Assembly: GCF_024323335.1 (NCBI RefSeq)
Contig: NC_066583.1
Location: 271,928,916-271,992,915, forward strand
DNA: 64,000 nt
Direction: 5' to 3'
Source of the DNA: Lathyrus oleraceus
Lineage: Eukaryota > Streptophyta > Magnoliopsida > Fabales > Fabaceae
Part shown: positions 37,772-50,776 of the stretch, in pieces
Layout of the letters: the number at the start of each line of letters is the position of its first letter
Numbering within the stretch: position 1 is the first letter of the stretch
The notes under the pieces: model-generated
The model's input: only the letters and a program-made list of their open reading frames with translations
Told to the model about the DNA's origin: nothing
Databases searched by the model: none
Program-made: the position numbers and the translations under genes

Positions 37772-38541
37772 TTAAGAAGTTTGGTATGGATAATGCCAGG
37801 CACAAGAGGACTCCTGCTCCCACTCATCTGAAGTTAACCAAAGATGATGGAGGGCCTAGTGTTGATCAATGCCTGTATAGAAGCATGATAGGTAGTCTGC
37901 TGTACCTAACTGCAAGTAGACCTGACATTTCTTATGCAGTTGGAGTGTGTGCCAGATATCAAGCAGAGCCTAAGGTGAGCCACTTGAATCAAGTCAAACG
38001 GATCCTCAAGTACATCAATGGGACCTGTGACTATGGGATGCTGTATTCACATGGGTCTGAGCCTGTCATATCTGGGTATTGTGATGCAGACTGGGCTGGG
38101 AGTGCTGATGACAGAAAAAGCACATCAGGTGGATGCTTCTTCTTAGGAGACAACCTCATATCTTGGTTCAGCAAGAAGCAGAATTGTGTTTCTCTGTCCA
38201 CTGCAGAGGCTGAATACATAGCAGCTGGAAGCAGTTGTTCCCAACTGGTTTGGATGAAACAGATGCTCACTGAGTATAATGTCACTCAAAATGTCATGAC
38301 ATTGTTCTGTGATAATCTCAGTGCCATCAATATCTCCAAGAATCCCATCCAACACAGCAGGACCAAACATATTGACATTAGGCACCACTTCATCAGAGAT
38401 ATGGTGGAAGACAAGGTGATCACTTTGGAACATGTAGCCACGGATCTTCAACTGGCTGACATATTTACAAAGGCTCTGGATGCTACTCAGTTTGAAAACT
38501 TAAGGAGCAAACTGGGAATATGTCTCTCTGAGACCTTATAG
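37723..38541 (+). pseudogene. Copia polymerase thumb and RNase H, out-of-frame continuation
   Basis: This 272-codon frame overlaps the end of the upstream frame in a different phase. It begins at a GTG, so it is not a natural start. It holds LSQSKYAKNIVKKFGM (thumb), SRPDISYAVGVCARYQ, then RNase H: D121 in GYCDADWAG, E162/E164 in STAEAEY, D197 in FCDNLSAI and the RTKHIDIRHHFIRD block. It ends normally at TAG/TTATAG near 38541. Its coding is intact, so the break at 37712 seems to be the element's only major lesion and probably recent. Confidence 0.92.
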
Positions 38542-39183
38542 CAACCACAGATGGTTGGGATAAATTGTTTAATATCTCTGCCTATTAAACAATTTGTACT
38601 AGGCTATGATTGGCCAACAGATCATAGCTATGCCACTTGCAACAAGGGTGGATACAAGAGGGTAAGGAGACACCCTAATGTGAGAAGGCCAATGTACCTG
38701 CAGGAGTTCAAGGATGCTGTTCATGCAGGAGTGGTTCTGGATGTCAGAAACAACATCATGGCATCTGATATGGTGGTACCTACTGTAAAGCAAAAGTGGG
38801 TGATTACTTGATCAAAGCTGTGAAGCAAGATCAAGTGGATGGTAACTTGGTTGAAACTGTGAAGTAAAACCAAGTCTGTAACTCTGTCGTTATTCTCTGG
38901 TTATGTTGTTGGCTTTGGCAACATTTTTGACAAAAAGGGGGAGTAACCCCTGACAAACAGAGTGGGTGTCTCTACAACAGACACTCATGGGTCTCTACAA
39001 CAGACTCTCAGGACGACAGATTCCTCCCCTGCAGCGATTGTGTGTGAAGTTTTTGTTTAACTTCTGTATGTGTGTGAGTGTGCTGCCACTCTGAGTGTAT
39101 TAGCTAGTATTAATTCCTGCTAGGTGTGATTCCGCTGCTATGAACTCTGTTATGGGGATCAAAGTGTTTTAGCCAAAAATTTG
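38542..39183 (+). other. Spacer between pol and 3' LTR
   Basis: The spacer is about 640 bp. A frame of 86 codons (38551-38811) with YDWPTDHSYATC and MYLQEFKDAVHAGVVLDVRN follows pol after 9 bp. I do not recognise it. Some Sireviruses carry an extra gene here, but I see no signal peptide, membrane segment or other envelope-like trait. Confidence 0.5.
38931..38943 (+). other. Extra polypurine-like tract
   Basis: CAAAAAGGGGGAG lies 255 bp before the true tract CCAAAGGGGGAG. Duplicated polypurine tracts of this kind are typical of Sireviruses. Confidence 0.7.
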
Positions 39184-39197
39184 CCAAAGGGGGAGTT
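39184..39197 (+). other. Polypurine tract
   Basis: CCAAAGGGGGAGTT directly precedes the 3' LTR start TGTAGG. It would prime plus-strand DNA synthesis. Confidence 0.9.
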
Positions 39198-40607
39198 TGT
39201 AGGTGTTTAATTGGCTGCATTATATGGTAAAACACTAGATGGGTACTAATGTCTTGACTGATGTCATGACATGTATGTGTGACTACATTGTAGTTACTGC
39301 AGGACTAGCTAACACAGGATTTATTGAATGTCAAACTGGATGCTGTGACATTCATACCTGTCAACAGATACTAAGGAATAGAACAGCAGGTGTTCTGTTA
39401 GAACTTAGTATTTATTTCCAGTCTGGTTATCAAGGAAAGACCAGACCTGGCATAAGGCCTACTGACTGAATGTCAAACTGGATGTTATGACATTCATCAT
39501 TGACAGCAGCTACTGAACATTAGACAGAGTGGTGTTCTGCTATAATTCAGCATGTAACTTAGTTTGTACTTCAAGAGAATAACAGAACTAACTTAAGGCC
39601 AAATGTGTAAATGTTAAGTTGGACACTTTGACATTTATTAATGTAAGCTGTTACTGTAGTATGGTTATTTTGATCATGTACAGGTCAGCTAAATTGTACA
39701 GTCTGTTTTTTGGAAAAACAGACTCAGCATATGGACCTTGATGTCAAGCTGAATGTCGTGACATTCATGCCTGACAGCATATGCTATATTGTAGGTTGTT
39801 CAGTTTTCTGTTTCAGCTTTTTCTCAGGCTATTCTTCAGGGATTCAACAACTGAGAGAAAATCCAGGAAATCAACAACCAAGTTACATTCAATGAACCTA
39901 ACAAATAGCCTATTTGTTAGTAACCTAAATGTTGAATTTATGGGAACTCGCGTGACCTTAAATTCAGGAGAATACAGGTGCAAAAGCCCAGGATACTGCA
40001 ATATAAAAGGAAGGCGTTCCTTCATTCAGTTTCAGGGATTTTGAGGCGTGAAGATTTTGTGTGTCCATCATACTTCACTGCTGTATTTTTGTGAGTCTTG
40101 TATTAGACGTATCTTGTAAGCCAAGCCATTATCAAGCAGATGATAGCTGTGGCATAGGGTGTTCATTGAGTTGTAAGTGTTGTGTCACTCAAAGCTTTTA
40201 AGCGTGAGTGCTGTGTATCTTGATTAAAGCTGTGAAGCACAATCAAGAGTTGTTTAAAGTGTGACTTCAACTTGTCTTTAATATTGTTTAAAGATAGTAA
40301 TCACTGAAGTGATTGAGGGGGAGTGAGTAGGAACTCTGATCTTAGGTTAAGATTGAAATTGCATTGGGTAGGGATTAAGTGATAAGTTGTAAACGGGTGA
40401 GTTTAGCTTTGAATTGATACTACTAATAGTGGATTTCCTCCCTGGCTTGGTAGCCCCCAGATGTAGGTCATGTTGGACTGAACTAGGTAAACAATTGCTT
40501 GTGTTATTTACTGCACTTACTGTTAAGTTCTGCATAATCCCTGTCTGTGCAGAATTGGATGTCATAACAACCCGTGTGACATCCAAAGTCTGATAACTAG
40601 AATTTCA
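39198..40607 (+). repeat. 3' LTR of the young copia element
   Basis: The LTR is 1410 bp. Eight substitutions separate it from the 5' LTR, for example T/C at 32537/39343 and T/A at 32761/39567, plus changes at the positions equivalent to CTGG/TTGG, GCTAC/GTTAC, TTTAG/TTCAG, TTGAA/TTAAA, CTGGG/CTAGG and CCTTG/CCCTG. Seven of the eight are transitions. It is followed by AATAG. Confidence 0.97.
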
Positions 40608-40629
40608 AATAGGTTAAAAAGAATATAAA

Positions 40630-41600
40630 GGAAAATTAGCGACAATTTTTATATCTCCTACAATTTAGCGACGATTTTTACAACTTAGCGACAAAATTAG
40701 CGAAGGTTTTAGCGACAATTTACTACGTAACGACTGAATTAACAACAGTTTTAGTAGGAGAGACCAAAAATATGGATGGAAATTTTTAAGAAGATCATTA
40801 TTTTAAAGGAAATTTTTTGAGAGACTAAAATTAAAATATAAAATATTTAAGATGACCATAAATATATTTAACCCATATTTTAATATCTATTTTTACACCA
40901 GTATTACACTTAAATAATTACGATGTGTTTCTGAGTTAGTTTTTAAGAAAGGAATTTTGCAGAATTATATATATATTTTAATATTTTTAAAAACATAATA
41001 CAATATATTCATGTATTATGTTTTTTTAAATTTTAATTTTGTTAAAATATTAAATATATATATCAAAATAGAAATGTAATTCTCTAAAGTCTTTATTTCA
41101 AAAATCCTTAAAAAATAAATTCATTATTGTTTATTTAAATATTAAAACATAGACGTAACTCTTTTAAATTTTTTCTTTAAAAAGTCTCAATAAAAAAAGT
41201 AAGGATTAAATATATTGTTGTCCTTCTAAATATTTTAAATTTAATTTTTAGTCCCTCAAAATATTTCCTTTAAAGAATTATCCTTCTAAAATTTTGCATC
41301 CACAATTTTGGTCCATAATACTAAAATCGTCGCTAAGTAATAATTTATCTCTAAAATCTTCGTTAATTTTATCGCTAAGTTTAAATTTGTCGTTAAGTTG
41401 TCGGAGGGACCAAAAGTGTTGATGGGAAATTTTAGAAGGACCATTCTTTAAAGGAAATATATTAAGGGGCTAATTGTTGGAGGGAACAAAAATGTTGATG
41501 GAAAATTTTAAGAGGACCATTCTTTGAAGGAAATATATTGAGGGGCTAAACACGAAATTTGAGATATATAAGATAACCACAAACATATTTAATCCAAAAA
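40630..41600. mobile_element. Fold-back element with a duplicated arm
   Basis: The left arm has TTAGCGACGATTTTT, GGAGAGACCAAAAATATGGATGG, AAAGGAAATTTTTTGAGAGAC and ATATATTTAACCC. The segment 41205-41400 is its inverse (GGATTAAATATATTG, TAGTCCCTCAAAATATTTCC, TTTTGGTCCATAA, AAAATCGTCGCTAA). A further direct copy of the arm (41400-41600) occurs twice in part (GACCATTCTTTAAAGG, GACCATTCTTTGAAGG). This is a MITE or MULE-like fold-back repeat. No coding and no confident target duplication were seen. Confidence 0.55.
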
Positions 41601-41801
41601 TAAACATATTTTTATACCACTATATGCGAGTCACTATATTGAACTAAAAAAAATTATTAACATAAAACACGCTAAAGGTACTTACTTGCTTCATCCTTAA
41701 TAATGATAAAAGTCTTGAAATCATAAAAAAAAAACTTTTCATTTAGTTTCGCCTCAAATTTAAAATGCTAGCACAAACATATCGTTAATATTTTGTCTCT
41801 T

Positions 41802-41934
41802 TGTCCCGTTAAGTCAGCTCAGTTGGTACTTGTGTAGGTACATCAGATGTAGGGACGCGAGTTTGAACCCACGATATTCCATTTTATTTATTTTTAAATG
41901 GTGAATTTCAGCCACTATACTACTTGACTAAAAA
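41802..41934 (+). mobile_element. tRNA-derived SINE
   Basis: The 133-bp body has an A-box-like CAGCTCAGTTGGTA and a B-box-like GAGTTTGAACCC about 30 bp later. A short 3' part contains GCCACTATACTACTTGACTA, and there is a terminal A run. It is flanked by a 15-bp perfect duplication, AATATTTTGTCTCTT (41787-41801 and 41935-41949). Both boxes and the A run give the plus orientation. The layout matches short legume SINEs. Confidence 0.88.
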
Positions 41935-41949
41935 AATATTTTGTCTCTT

Positions 41950-42559
41950 CCGGTGAACATTTTTGTGTACACTATATTTTAGGGAATCGTTCACGATATC
42001 CATCCATGAAAACCAAAATAAAAATATATATATTTTCATTGAAAACGCACCCTCATCCAAGTAAAATATATGTTTGGATTACAAAATACAGACACACCCA
42101 AGAACAATATTGTTTGTATGTACTTCGTGCAAGATAAAAATGGGGATAAATCTGGATTTTAATATCCAGACAAACCTTTGAGGTTGTATTAGATGCTTAT
42201 TATGTATATATGTGATACCATAGGCTGAATTCAAATTTCAATCTTCGGACACACCTACAATATAACAAATGGGTGAATATGAATTTCAATCTTCGGACAA
42301 ACCCTTGGACAATATTTTCCACACATTAGTCACACAACCATACATTATCCACACAATAAACAATACATAAGTCATTCATTCATAATGTTTATAGCAAACC
42401 TTACATGATCCATACATCACTCATAAACCATACATAATTCATAACAAAGTCCTTCAAAATGTTTATATCAAAATACAAATTAAAATACAACTATTGGGTA
42501 TATACAACTCCCATATTCCTCCTCTAAATCCTATCCTATAGTGTAAATCGTACCTTTTA
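41950..42559. other. Spacer between SINE and plant-mobile-domain remnant
   Basis: No gene is visible. TTTCAATCTTCGGACA occurs twice (about 42237 and 42284). GGGTGAATATGAATTTC here resembles GGGTGAATATGGATTTC at 44535, on the other side of the plant-mobile-domain remnant, so both may be flanks of one transposon that carries the gene. Confidence 0.35.
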
Positions 42560-44403
42560 TAATATTACATCCAGAGTGACCCTTTCAAAAGTTCCTTCTT
42601 GAAACTCTCTTCTAACTATGACATCTCTTCCAATAACAACAATACAGTGACATATAGGCAATACACCCATGATATGGTACACCTTTTCTTGTTCCTCTTC
42701 TAGTATCTCTTATGAGTTGATCTAGGGGGTCTCCTTCTAACACTAGTGTCATATAAGTATGAGACACTCTATAAAATTATGGATGTGTATGTATATCGTA
42801 CTTCATGTACGAGGAGGTGGCACACTACCTACACCCTCTTGCACTATATGTTGGTAGTCGACAAATATCCCATCAACATCTCTGCAGAGGACAGTGGCAA
42901 GAGCACCAAATGTGGGCCCCCTATGTATATCCTTCAGATACCCAAACTTCCACAGTAGTCGCGCATATTGATGTGGGTACATTTATCGAGACCCACAAAC
43001 CAGCTATCTAGAGTACAGGCATATCACCTCTCTATGTTGTGTATGATGGTGTTTTCCATACATTGAGAAACAAATATCATCTTTCAGATTTGTATCAAGA
43101 GCAAGTTTGTACAACCCAATCTCCGGCAAATATGAGTGGGTTAATCGAGCATACACATGAAACTCTTTAGTGTAATAAGAAACATATTCCCAGTAGAAAA
43201 TATATGAGAAATACTGGAGGATCCATGCTTGAAAATGGTTCAAATGAAATATCAGTATGGGTGAAGAACAAGTAGTATGAAATTAATAAATGACATGCAA
43301 ATCAATTACCTCAAATAAAGAGTCGCATTGAGTCATCTGTATCATCTTCTATTTACTACCTTTAGTTAACTTGGAGTACATATAAATCAAACAAGTTGCC
43401 CCCAATTGTACTATGAATTTGCTTCAAGTCCATGAAGTATTTAAGATATACAACATCAACATAAATCACATTTTTTCCATGAAAATGCTTGTGCTAGTCA
43501 AAATAAGGAATTATGTCTTCAATGTACATTGTTTATGATAGAAAACTTGTGCATCCTCATCCGTTGCATTTAAAGTTGCATTCAAGTGGTCAATATATTT
43601 TTCTATTAGGAACAAAGATTTGGCATGACACCTTTTTGTGTCTTCTATCTTTTTTTAGGCCTCGCCCACATCAAATCCTAATTATGTCACCATTAGGTTG
43701 AGCGCCTCAGATCTATGATTTATAGAATGATCTACCAATATTCATGTGATCAAAATATGGAGGAGGCATAATACACCATCAAGGGTGATACTTATATCAC
43801 CAATGGGGAGATGAAATGATGACGTTTATACGTGTCGTCTCTCAAAAAATATGGACAAAAAATACTATGATCAATATAGCCATATCATATCCTAAAAAAG
43901 TCCTTCATTCCATATAGCTCCAATACTTCTTAAAACAAAGAATCATCTGGGGAGCTTTGTCATCTTCCTAGCCCGACTTATACACTTTAGTATGCCCGCT
44001 ACTGCAAAAATAAATACATCAATGTCAGGCAATACAATTTGTATAAAACAAATGTTTAAAAGAGTGACTAAATGATTATGATGCCTATCCTTACCACACA
44101 TGCCTATAAGTATGTTGTACATAAAGAGGAAGCAGTGACATGTCATATAGACCTCCAAAAAAACCATGTGGTGCGATATTAGTAGGTCCGACTGTAGGAT
44201 ATGGGTCATGCGCATGTACATCAACATCAGGAGCATGAAAGATAGTAGAGTGTACTTCCTCAAGAGCCGGATGACCACGAGAAAACAACCTCACTAGGCT
44301 GAGATGATTCTCCTATAACTTGCAATGATTTGGCTCTCTCCCTACATACTGAAGCATTTTAAGACAATTGACCATGTGTGTACCTTGGTTGTTTGTCAGC
44401 CAT
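42560..44403 (-). pseudogene. Plant-mobile-domain (MAIN-like) gene, decayed
   Basis: ATG at 44403 opens MADKQPRYTHGQLS. Then come FFGGLYDMSLLPLYVQHTYR, a 93-bp GT-AG intron, ILKCISRARKMTKL, SSFHLPIGDISITLD followed by GVLCLLHIL (about 43790), an AALR-like/YTS-like core near 43480-43380, then HFQAWILQYFSYIFYWEYV, YGKHHHTQHREVI and a C-terminal REFQEGTFERVTLDV near 42600. This is the plant mobile domain of MAIN/MAIL-like proteins, also carried by some MULE and gypsy elements. Several stops and frameshifts occur, so no full protein can be made. The retained intron argues against a retrocopy. Boundaries are approximate. Confidence 0.7.
44002..44094 (-). other. GT-AG intron in the plant-mobile-domain remnant
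   Basis: On the minus strand GTAAGGATAGG begins and TATTTATTTTTGCAG ends a 93-bp, T-rich stretch between two recognisable coding blocks. Splice signals are canonical. Confidence 0.7.
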
Positions 44404-46898
<2,495 letters not shown>

Positions 46899-47452
46899 TG
46901 TACATCCCAGAATTTTATGTTGGTCGATCGAGATGTAAGATTGGAAGAAGTCGGTGATGAAGTAGGAATGGTTCGAATGGAAGTCGAGTAGTCAAAGCTA
47001 GACCATATATTTGCTTAGGGAATCTGAGATATAATTCGGTCTAAGAAGGCATTAGCTTTCTGGGTCGAGGGTCCTGAAGGGCCGATGTGGTGAGTCTTGC
47101 ACTATAGGGTATTGAACCCGGATAAGCTGAGATAATGATCGGAGGGCCATCGTCTGGAAAAGTTTTTGAAGGGTGAAAGATCATAGCATCCTCATAATTA
47201 AAGGGATGTTACCAGTCATTAAGAAGTGAAATTGAATAGGCAAAGTTGATGCAATTTCTAGTCTTTGAATGTCGAAAGGAAGAGGAAATGACTCTTCATG
47301 ATTGATGGAGGCAGGGAATGGGCCTATAAAAGGACATGAAGAAATGAGGGAAGGGGATGAGAAAATACATAACAGACACTTAAACCAATCATTTTAGATT
47401 CTCTCTGACAAATAACAAGGAAGTCAACCTTTTAGTGTTTTTAGAAAGAACA
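46899..47452 (+). repeat. 5' LTR of the Tat-type gypsy element
   Basis: The LTR runs TGTACATCCCAG to GAAAGAACA (554 bp), followed by TTTGGCATCCACCGTGGGGT. The start was chosen because the sequence after the polypurine tract at the window end (TGCAATTCCCG) resembles TGTACATCCCAG. An alternative start is TGTTGGTCG at 46918. Confidence 0.65.
47335..47342 (+). promoter_or_regulatory. TATA box of the Tat-type gypsy element
   Basis: TATAAAAG in GGCCTATAAAAGGACATG lies about 115 bp before the LTR end. Confidence 0.7.
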
Positions 47453-47454
47453 TT

Positions 47455-47473
47455 TGGCATCCACCGTGGGGTC
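47455..47473 (+). other. Primer-binding-site region
   Basis: TGGCATCCACCGTGGGGTC follows the LTR. Tat-lineage elements commonly have TTGGCGCCCACCGTGGGGC here; that comparison is from memory. The tRNA is not assigned. Confidence 0.6.
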
Positions 47474-47537
47474 TCGGTAAATATTTCTCAGGCCATACAA
47501 AAACCATCATCAAAGTTGCTAAAATTCCAGTTGCGCG

Positions 47538-47711
47538 ATGTCCATATCATCTCGTAGCCGAAGTGATCCACCTCCTCCACCAGATATAAATCAATTGGTC
47601 ATAGTGGTGGAGGCTCTCCGTCAATAAAATAAAACCTCACAAGATAGTGCTCATGTTTTACAAACACAAAGTAAACAGATGGGGACGCGGAGGATGAGTC
47701 CCTAGATTCCC
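47538..47711 (+). pseudogene. Gypsy gag N-terminus, cut by the copia insertion
   Basis: ATG at 47538 opens MSISSRSRSDPPPPPDINQL. After stops and an indel, coding leads in another frame into ..DAEDESLDS, where the copia element has inserted at TTCCC. The following residues, QPLFEVIWDDQVPKNF, lie at 57768 onward. Confidence 0.7.
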
Positions 47712-49396
47712 TGTTTCGATCTAGAGGGGCATGGTAAATATATCACAAGTTAAAAAAAATTAACAAAAAATGTTATGAAAATTTTATGGCTAGCGAAAGT
47801 AACCTAGATCGAATCGTCTAACTGAATCACTATCAAAAAGCTCATATATGCTTACTTGCAATTAAGGTATGATAATGAACACAAACTTGATCAACAAACT
47901 ATCAACCATAATCAATTGAATGTTATGCTAAAAGAAGAGACTATTCCCAATGATAAAACACACAAAAATATTATTGAGACAAATTATCGAACACCTTGTA
48001 TGCAATCGATTTTGCTTGCAATTTGTATGGTTTTGTTGATCTTCAAATCCAACCACAATCTAAATGATTGTGATCAACTCAATAAAACTTTTTTCAAATG
48101 GTTTTCAAAAGTATTAATCAAACGTATTAATCGCACAATCGATGAATTCAATAATTTATAAATGAAAATAAAAGAGATAGAGAGAGTACACAAGGATTTT
48201 TTTTAGGAACTTCCCTAATCGGCCTTGCTATGGGTACGTCTACCCTCAATTCGAACTCGAGTTAAGATAGTGAAATTAACCTTACTTTTCAAAAGTATGT
48301 ATACAAGAGAAATATAGCAATCTGACCTTATATTCCCTAAGTTTGATGTTGATTCTGACACTTTCTCTTCCCTTGATTTGAGATTGATCAAGTAACCCAA
48401 CAATGTCAATTTGATCCACCGTCCCACGCTACTCCTTTGCAAGAACCTTACGTTCTTCAAAGCCTTCACTCGATCAAGTCCAAATTATGAAATTTGTAAC
48501 CCATGATTTACCAATATGATCCACCGTCCTACGCTACTCCTTTGCAAGAACCTTCCATTTTTCAAAGCCTTAACTCGATCAGATCCAAATTGCGTAATCT
48601 TGTCCAAAACCTTCAAATACCAAATTGATCTTAAATGAAAACCCCAGCTTCGTTTTCTTATTTGAAACCCTCAAAGATCTTTCAACCAAACTCATTACAA
48701 CTTAATCCTAATTGGACCTTATCAAACTATCTCTTGATCACACACAAAATATTATTATGTGTAGTTATTTTATGAATGCAATGAGAGAGGATGAAGATGA
48801 TGACAGGTCCTTTGAATCTTTCATGTTTCTAATCTCATGTGATGAAATGATACATGAATGACTATATATATGTAAGTGTGTGTAAATTCGAAAAAAGAAC
48901 ATGAATAGGTTGCAAAATTACAAAATTGGACATTTTGAACAGTTGGAGTCGACCCATTCGAGGTGGGAGTCGACTCTTAAAGGCAAGGGAGTCGACCCAC
49001 ACTGCCTGGGAGTCAACCCATTCCAAACAAGGATTGAATATTCAAAAATACCTTTTAGTGTGAGTCGACCCACAACTCGAGGGAATCGACTCCTTAATGC
49101 TATATGTTGACTCCAAACCTCTTACGTATCGACTCCAATTGGACAAAGAATTTTCTTTTCAATATGCTTCAAATGGAGTCGACCCCTAGTACGGGCGAGT
49201 CGACTCCAAACATGGTTTTTCACAAAAATGCATATTTTTGACATTTTTAACTTGTCCAAATTCTCTTGACTTGATCTAAAAGTGTCCTAAAATGAAAATG
49301 CAACTTAGACATAGAAAGATAAGATCCAATGTACAAATATTAATTTCCTAGTTTTGACATCAATAAAAAAACATCTAAGATAATAGTGCACTCACA
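47712..49396 (-). repeat. 3' LTR of the nested copia element
   Basis: On the plus strand it runs TGTTTCGATC to GCACTCACA (1685 bp). It holds two tandem units of about 102 bp around CCACCGTCC(C/T)ACGCTACTCC (48417 and 48519), a TATA-like TATATATAG-type motif on the minus strand near 48863, and an AGTCGAC array at 48946-49205. Confidence 0.88.
48946..49205. repeat. GGAGTCGACCC array in copia U3
   Basis: GGAGTCGACCCATTCG, GGGAGTCGACTC, GGGAGTCGACCCAC, GTGAGTCGACCCAC and GGCGAGTCGACTCC recur every 20-60 bp, upstream of the TATA motif in element orientation. The other LTR has the same array at 57315-57575. Confidence 0.8.
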
Positions 49397-50776
49397 AACT
49401 CCCTTTTTTTATGATGGCAAAACATATGGAGTATTTGTAGTATTTGATCAGAGCTCCCCCTTAATGTGTGCGTCTTCCCTTAATCATTTTCCAACTAGAC
49501 CTTGCTACTTTGCTCTTGACATATCTTCTCCCCGTTTGACAACATCAAAAAGAAGAAAAGAAATCAATGAGAAGTATCTTATATCACACATATACCAATA
49601 TAACACACATAGGCATTTTCAAAGTTAAAATCATCAATAAAACAACACTCATATAGAATGATGTAAATATTGAAAAACAATGCCTAAACATAAATAAAAG
49701 CATTTAAAGCAACAATATAACATGGTTGCCACAACTGATGGCAAATAACATATACAATAAAACATGAAAGGTGAATGATACAATGCAATAAAAAACTATT
49801 GAGTTGCTACAAAAGCGACACGTTTATGTGACATATACCTTTGGTGCTCCCAGATGCTGCATATGTATGTAATCTAGCAAGGCAATATATAGATTTATCA
49901 CCACCCAAATCAAAAATAGAGATGTTAACATAACAATTACACACTACAAGAATTTTGTTGACATTATAACATGTTCAAACCTCTAGTACGGGTGAGTCGA
50001 CTCCAAACATGGTTTTTCACAAAAATGCATATTTTTGACATTTTTAACTTGTCCAAATTCTCTTGACTTGATCTAAAAGTGTCCTAAAATGAAAATGCAA
50101 CTTAGACATAGAAAGATAAGATCCAATGTACAAATATTAATTTCCTAGTTTTGACATCAATAAAAAACATCTAAGATAATAGTGCACTCACAAACTCCCT
50201 TTTTTTATGATGGCAAAACATATGGAGTATTTGTAGTATTTGATCAGAGCTCCCCCTTAATGTGTGCATCTTCCCTTAATCATTTTCCAACTAGACCTTG
50301 CTACTTTGCTCTTGACATATCTTCTCCCCGTTTGACAACATCAAAAAGAAGAAAAGAAATCAATGGGAAGTATCTTATATCACACATATACCAATATAAC
50401 ACACATAGGCATTTTCAAAGTTAAAATCATCAATAAAACAACACTCATATAGAATGATGTAAATATTGAAAAACAATGCCTAAACATAAATAAAAGCATT
50501 TAAAGCAACAATATAACATGGTTGCCACAACTGATGGCAAATAACATATACAATAAAACATGAAAGGTGAATGATACAATGCAATAAAGAACTATTGAGT
50601 TGCTACAAAAGCGACACGTTTATGTGACATATACCTTTGGTGCTCCCGGATGTTGCATATGTATGTAATCTAGCAAGGCAATATATAGATTTATCACCAC
50701 TAAAATCAAAAATAGAGATGTTAACATAACAATTACACACTACAAGAATTTTGTTGACATTATAACATGTTCAAAC
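49185..50776. repeat. 796-bp tandem duplication across the LTR boundary
   Basis: The unit 49185-49980 is repeated at 49981-50776. It comprises the last 212 bp of the LTR (plus-strand order), the polypurine tract and about 585 bp of 3' region. I counted about ten differences, including one in an A run and CGGGCGAG/CGGGTGAG. Each unit therefore has its own LTR-edge plus purine-tract set. Confidence 0.93.
49397..49541 (-). other. Polypurine tract and upstream repeated tracts
   Basis: In element orientation, ATAAAAAAAGGGAGTT abuts the LTR. Further tracts lie opposite GAGCTCCCCCTTAATG (49451) and CTTCTCCCCGTTTGAC (49525). The same set recurs 796 bp further right. Confidence 0.7.

Larger units (their letters stand above)
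32392..40607 (+). mobile_element. Full-length young Ty1/copia element (Sirevirus type)
   Basis: This 8216-bp element has two LTRs of identical length (1410 bp) and a perfect AATAG target duplication (32387-32391 and 40608-40612). It has a primer site for initiator tRNA-Met, a gag-pol gene in the order gag, protease, integrase, reverse transcriptase, RNase H, and a polypurine tract. I counted 8 LTR substitutions and no indels (about 0.57%). With a commonly used grass rate of 1.3e-8 per site per year this means roughly 0.2 million years; the rate is an assumption for this species. The large gag with two zinc knuckles, the extra purine tract and the spacer before the 3' LTR suggest Sirevirus. 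A small indel in pol probably makes it defective. Confidence 0.95.

Noticed and set aside
33925..38451. Minus-strand frames opposite the young element's gag-pol
   Set aside because: They are shadows of the long sense frame and have no recognisable domain, unlike the antisense gene at 61557-63563.
38551..38811. Envelope-like gene in the young element
   Set aside because: The 86-codon frame has no signal peptide, membrane span or cysteine pattern. It is listed only as an unassigned frame.
41813..41875. tRNA gene suggested by CAGCTCAGTTGGTA and GAGTTTGAACCC
   Set aside because: No acceptor-stem pairing or anticodon loop could be built. The 15-bp flanking duplications and 3' A run show a SINE.
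42560..44403. Functional host plant-mobile-domain gene
   Set aside because: Stops and frameshifts occur in most exonic blocks, so only a remnant can be supported.
48946..49205. CRISPR-like array of GTCGAC repeats
   Set aside because: Spacing is irregular, units are not identical, the array is in both LTRs of a retrotransposon, and the DNA is eukaryotic.
49386..49628. 80-codon frame repeated at 50182
   Set aside because: The repetition comes from the 796-bp tandem duplication. The frame lies in the untranslated 3' region on the opposite strand to the element.
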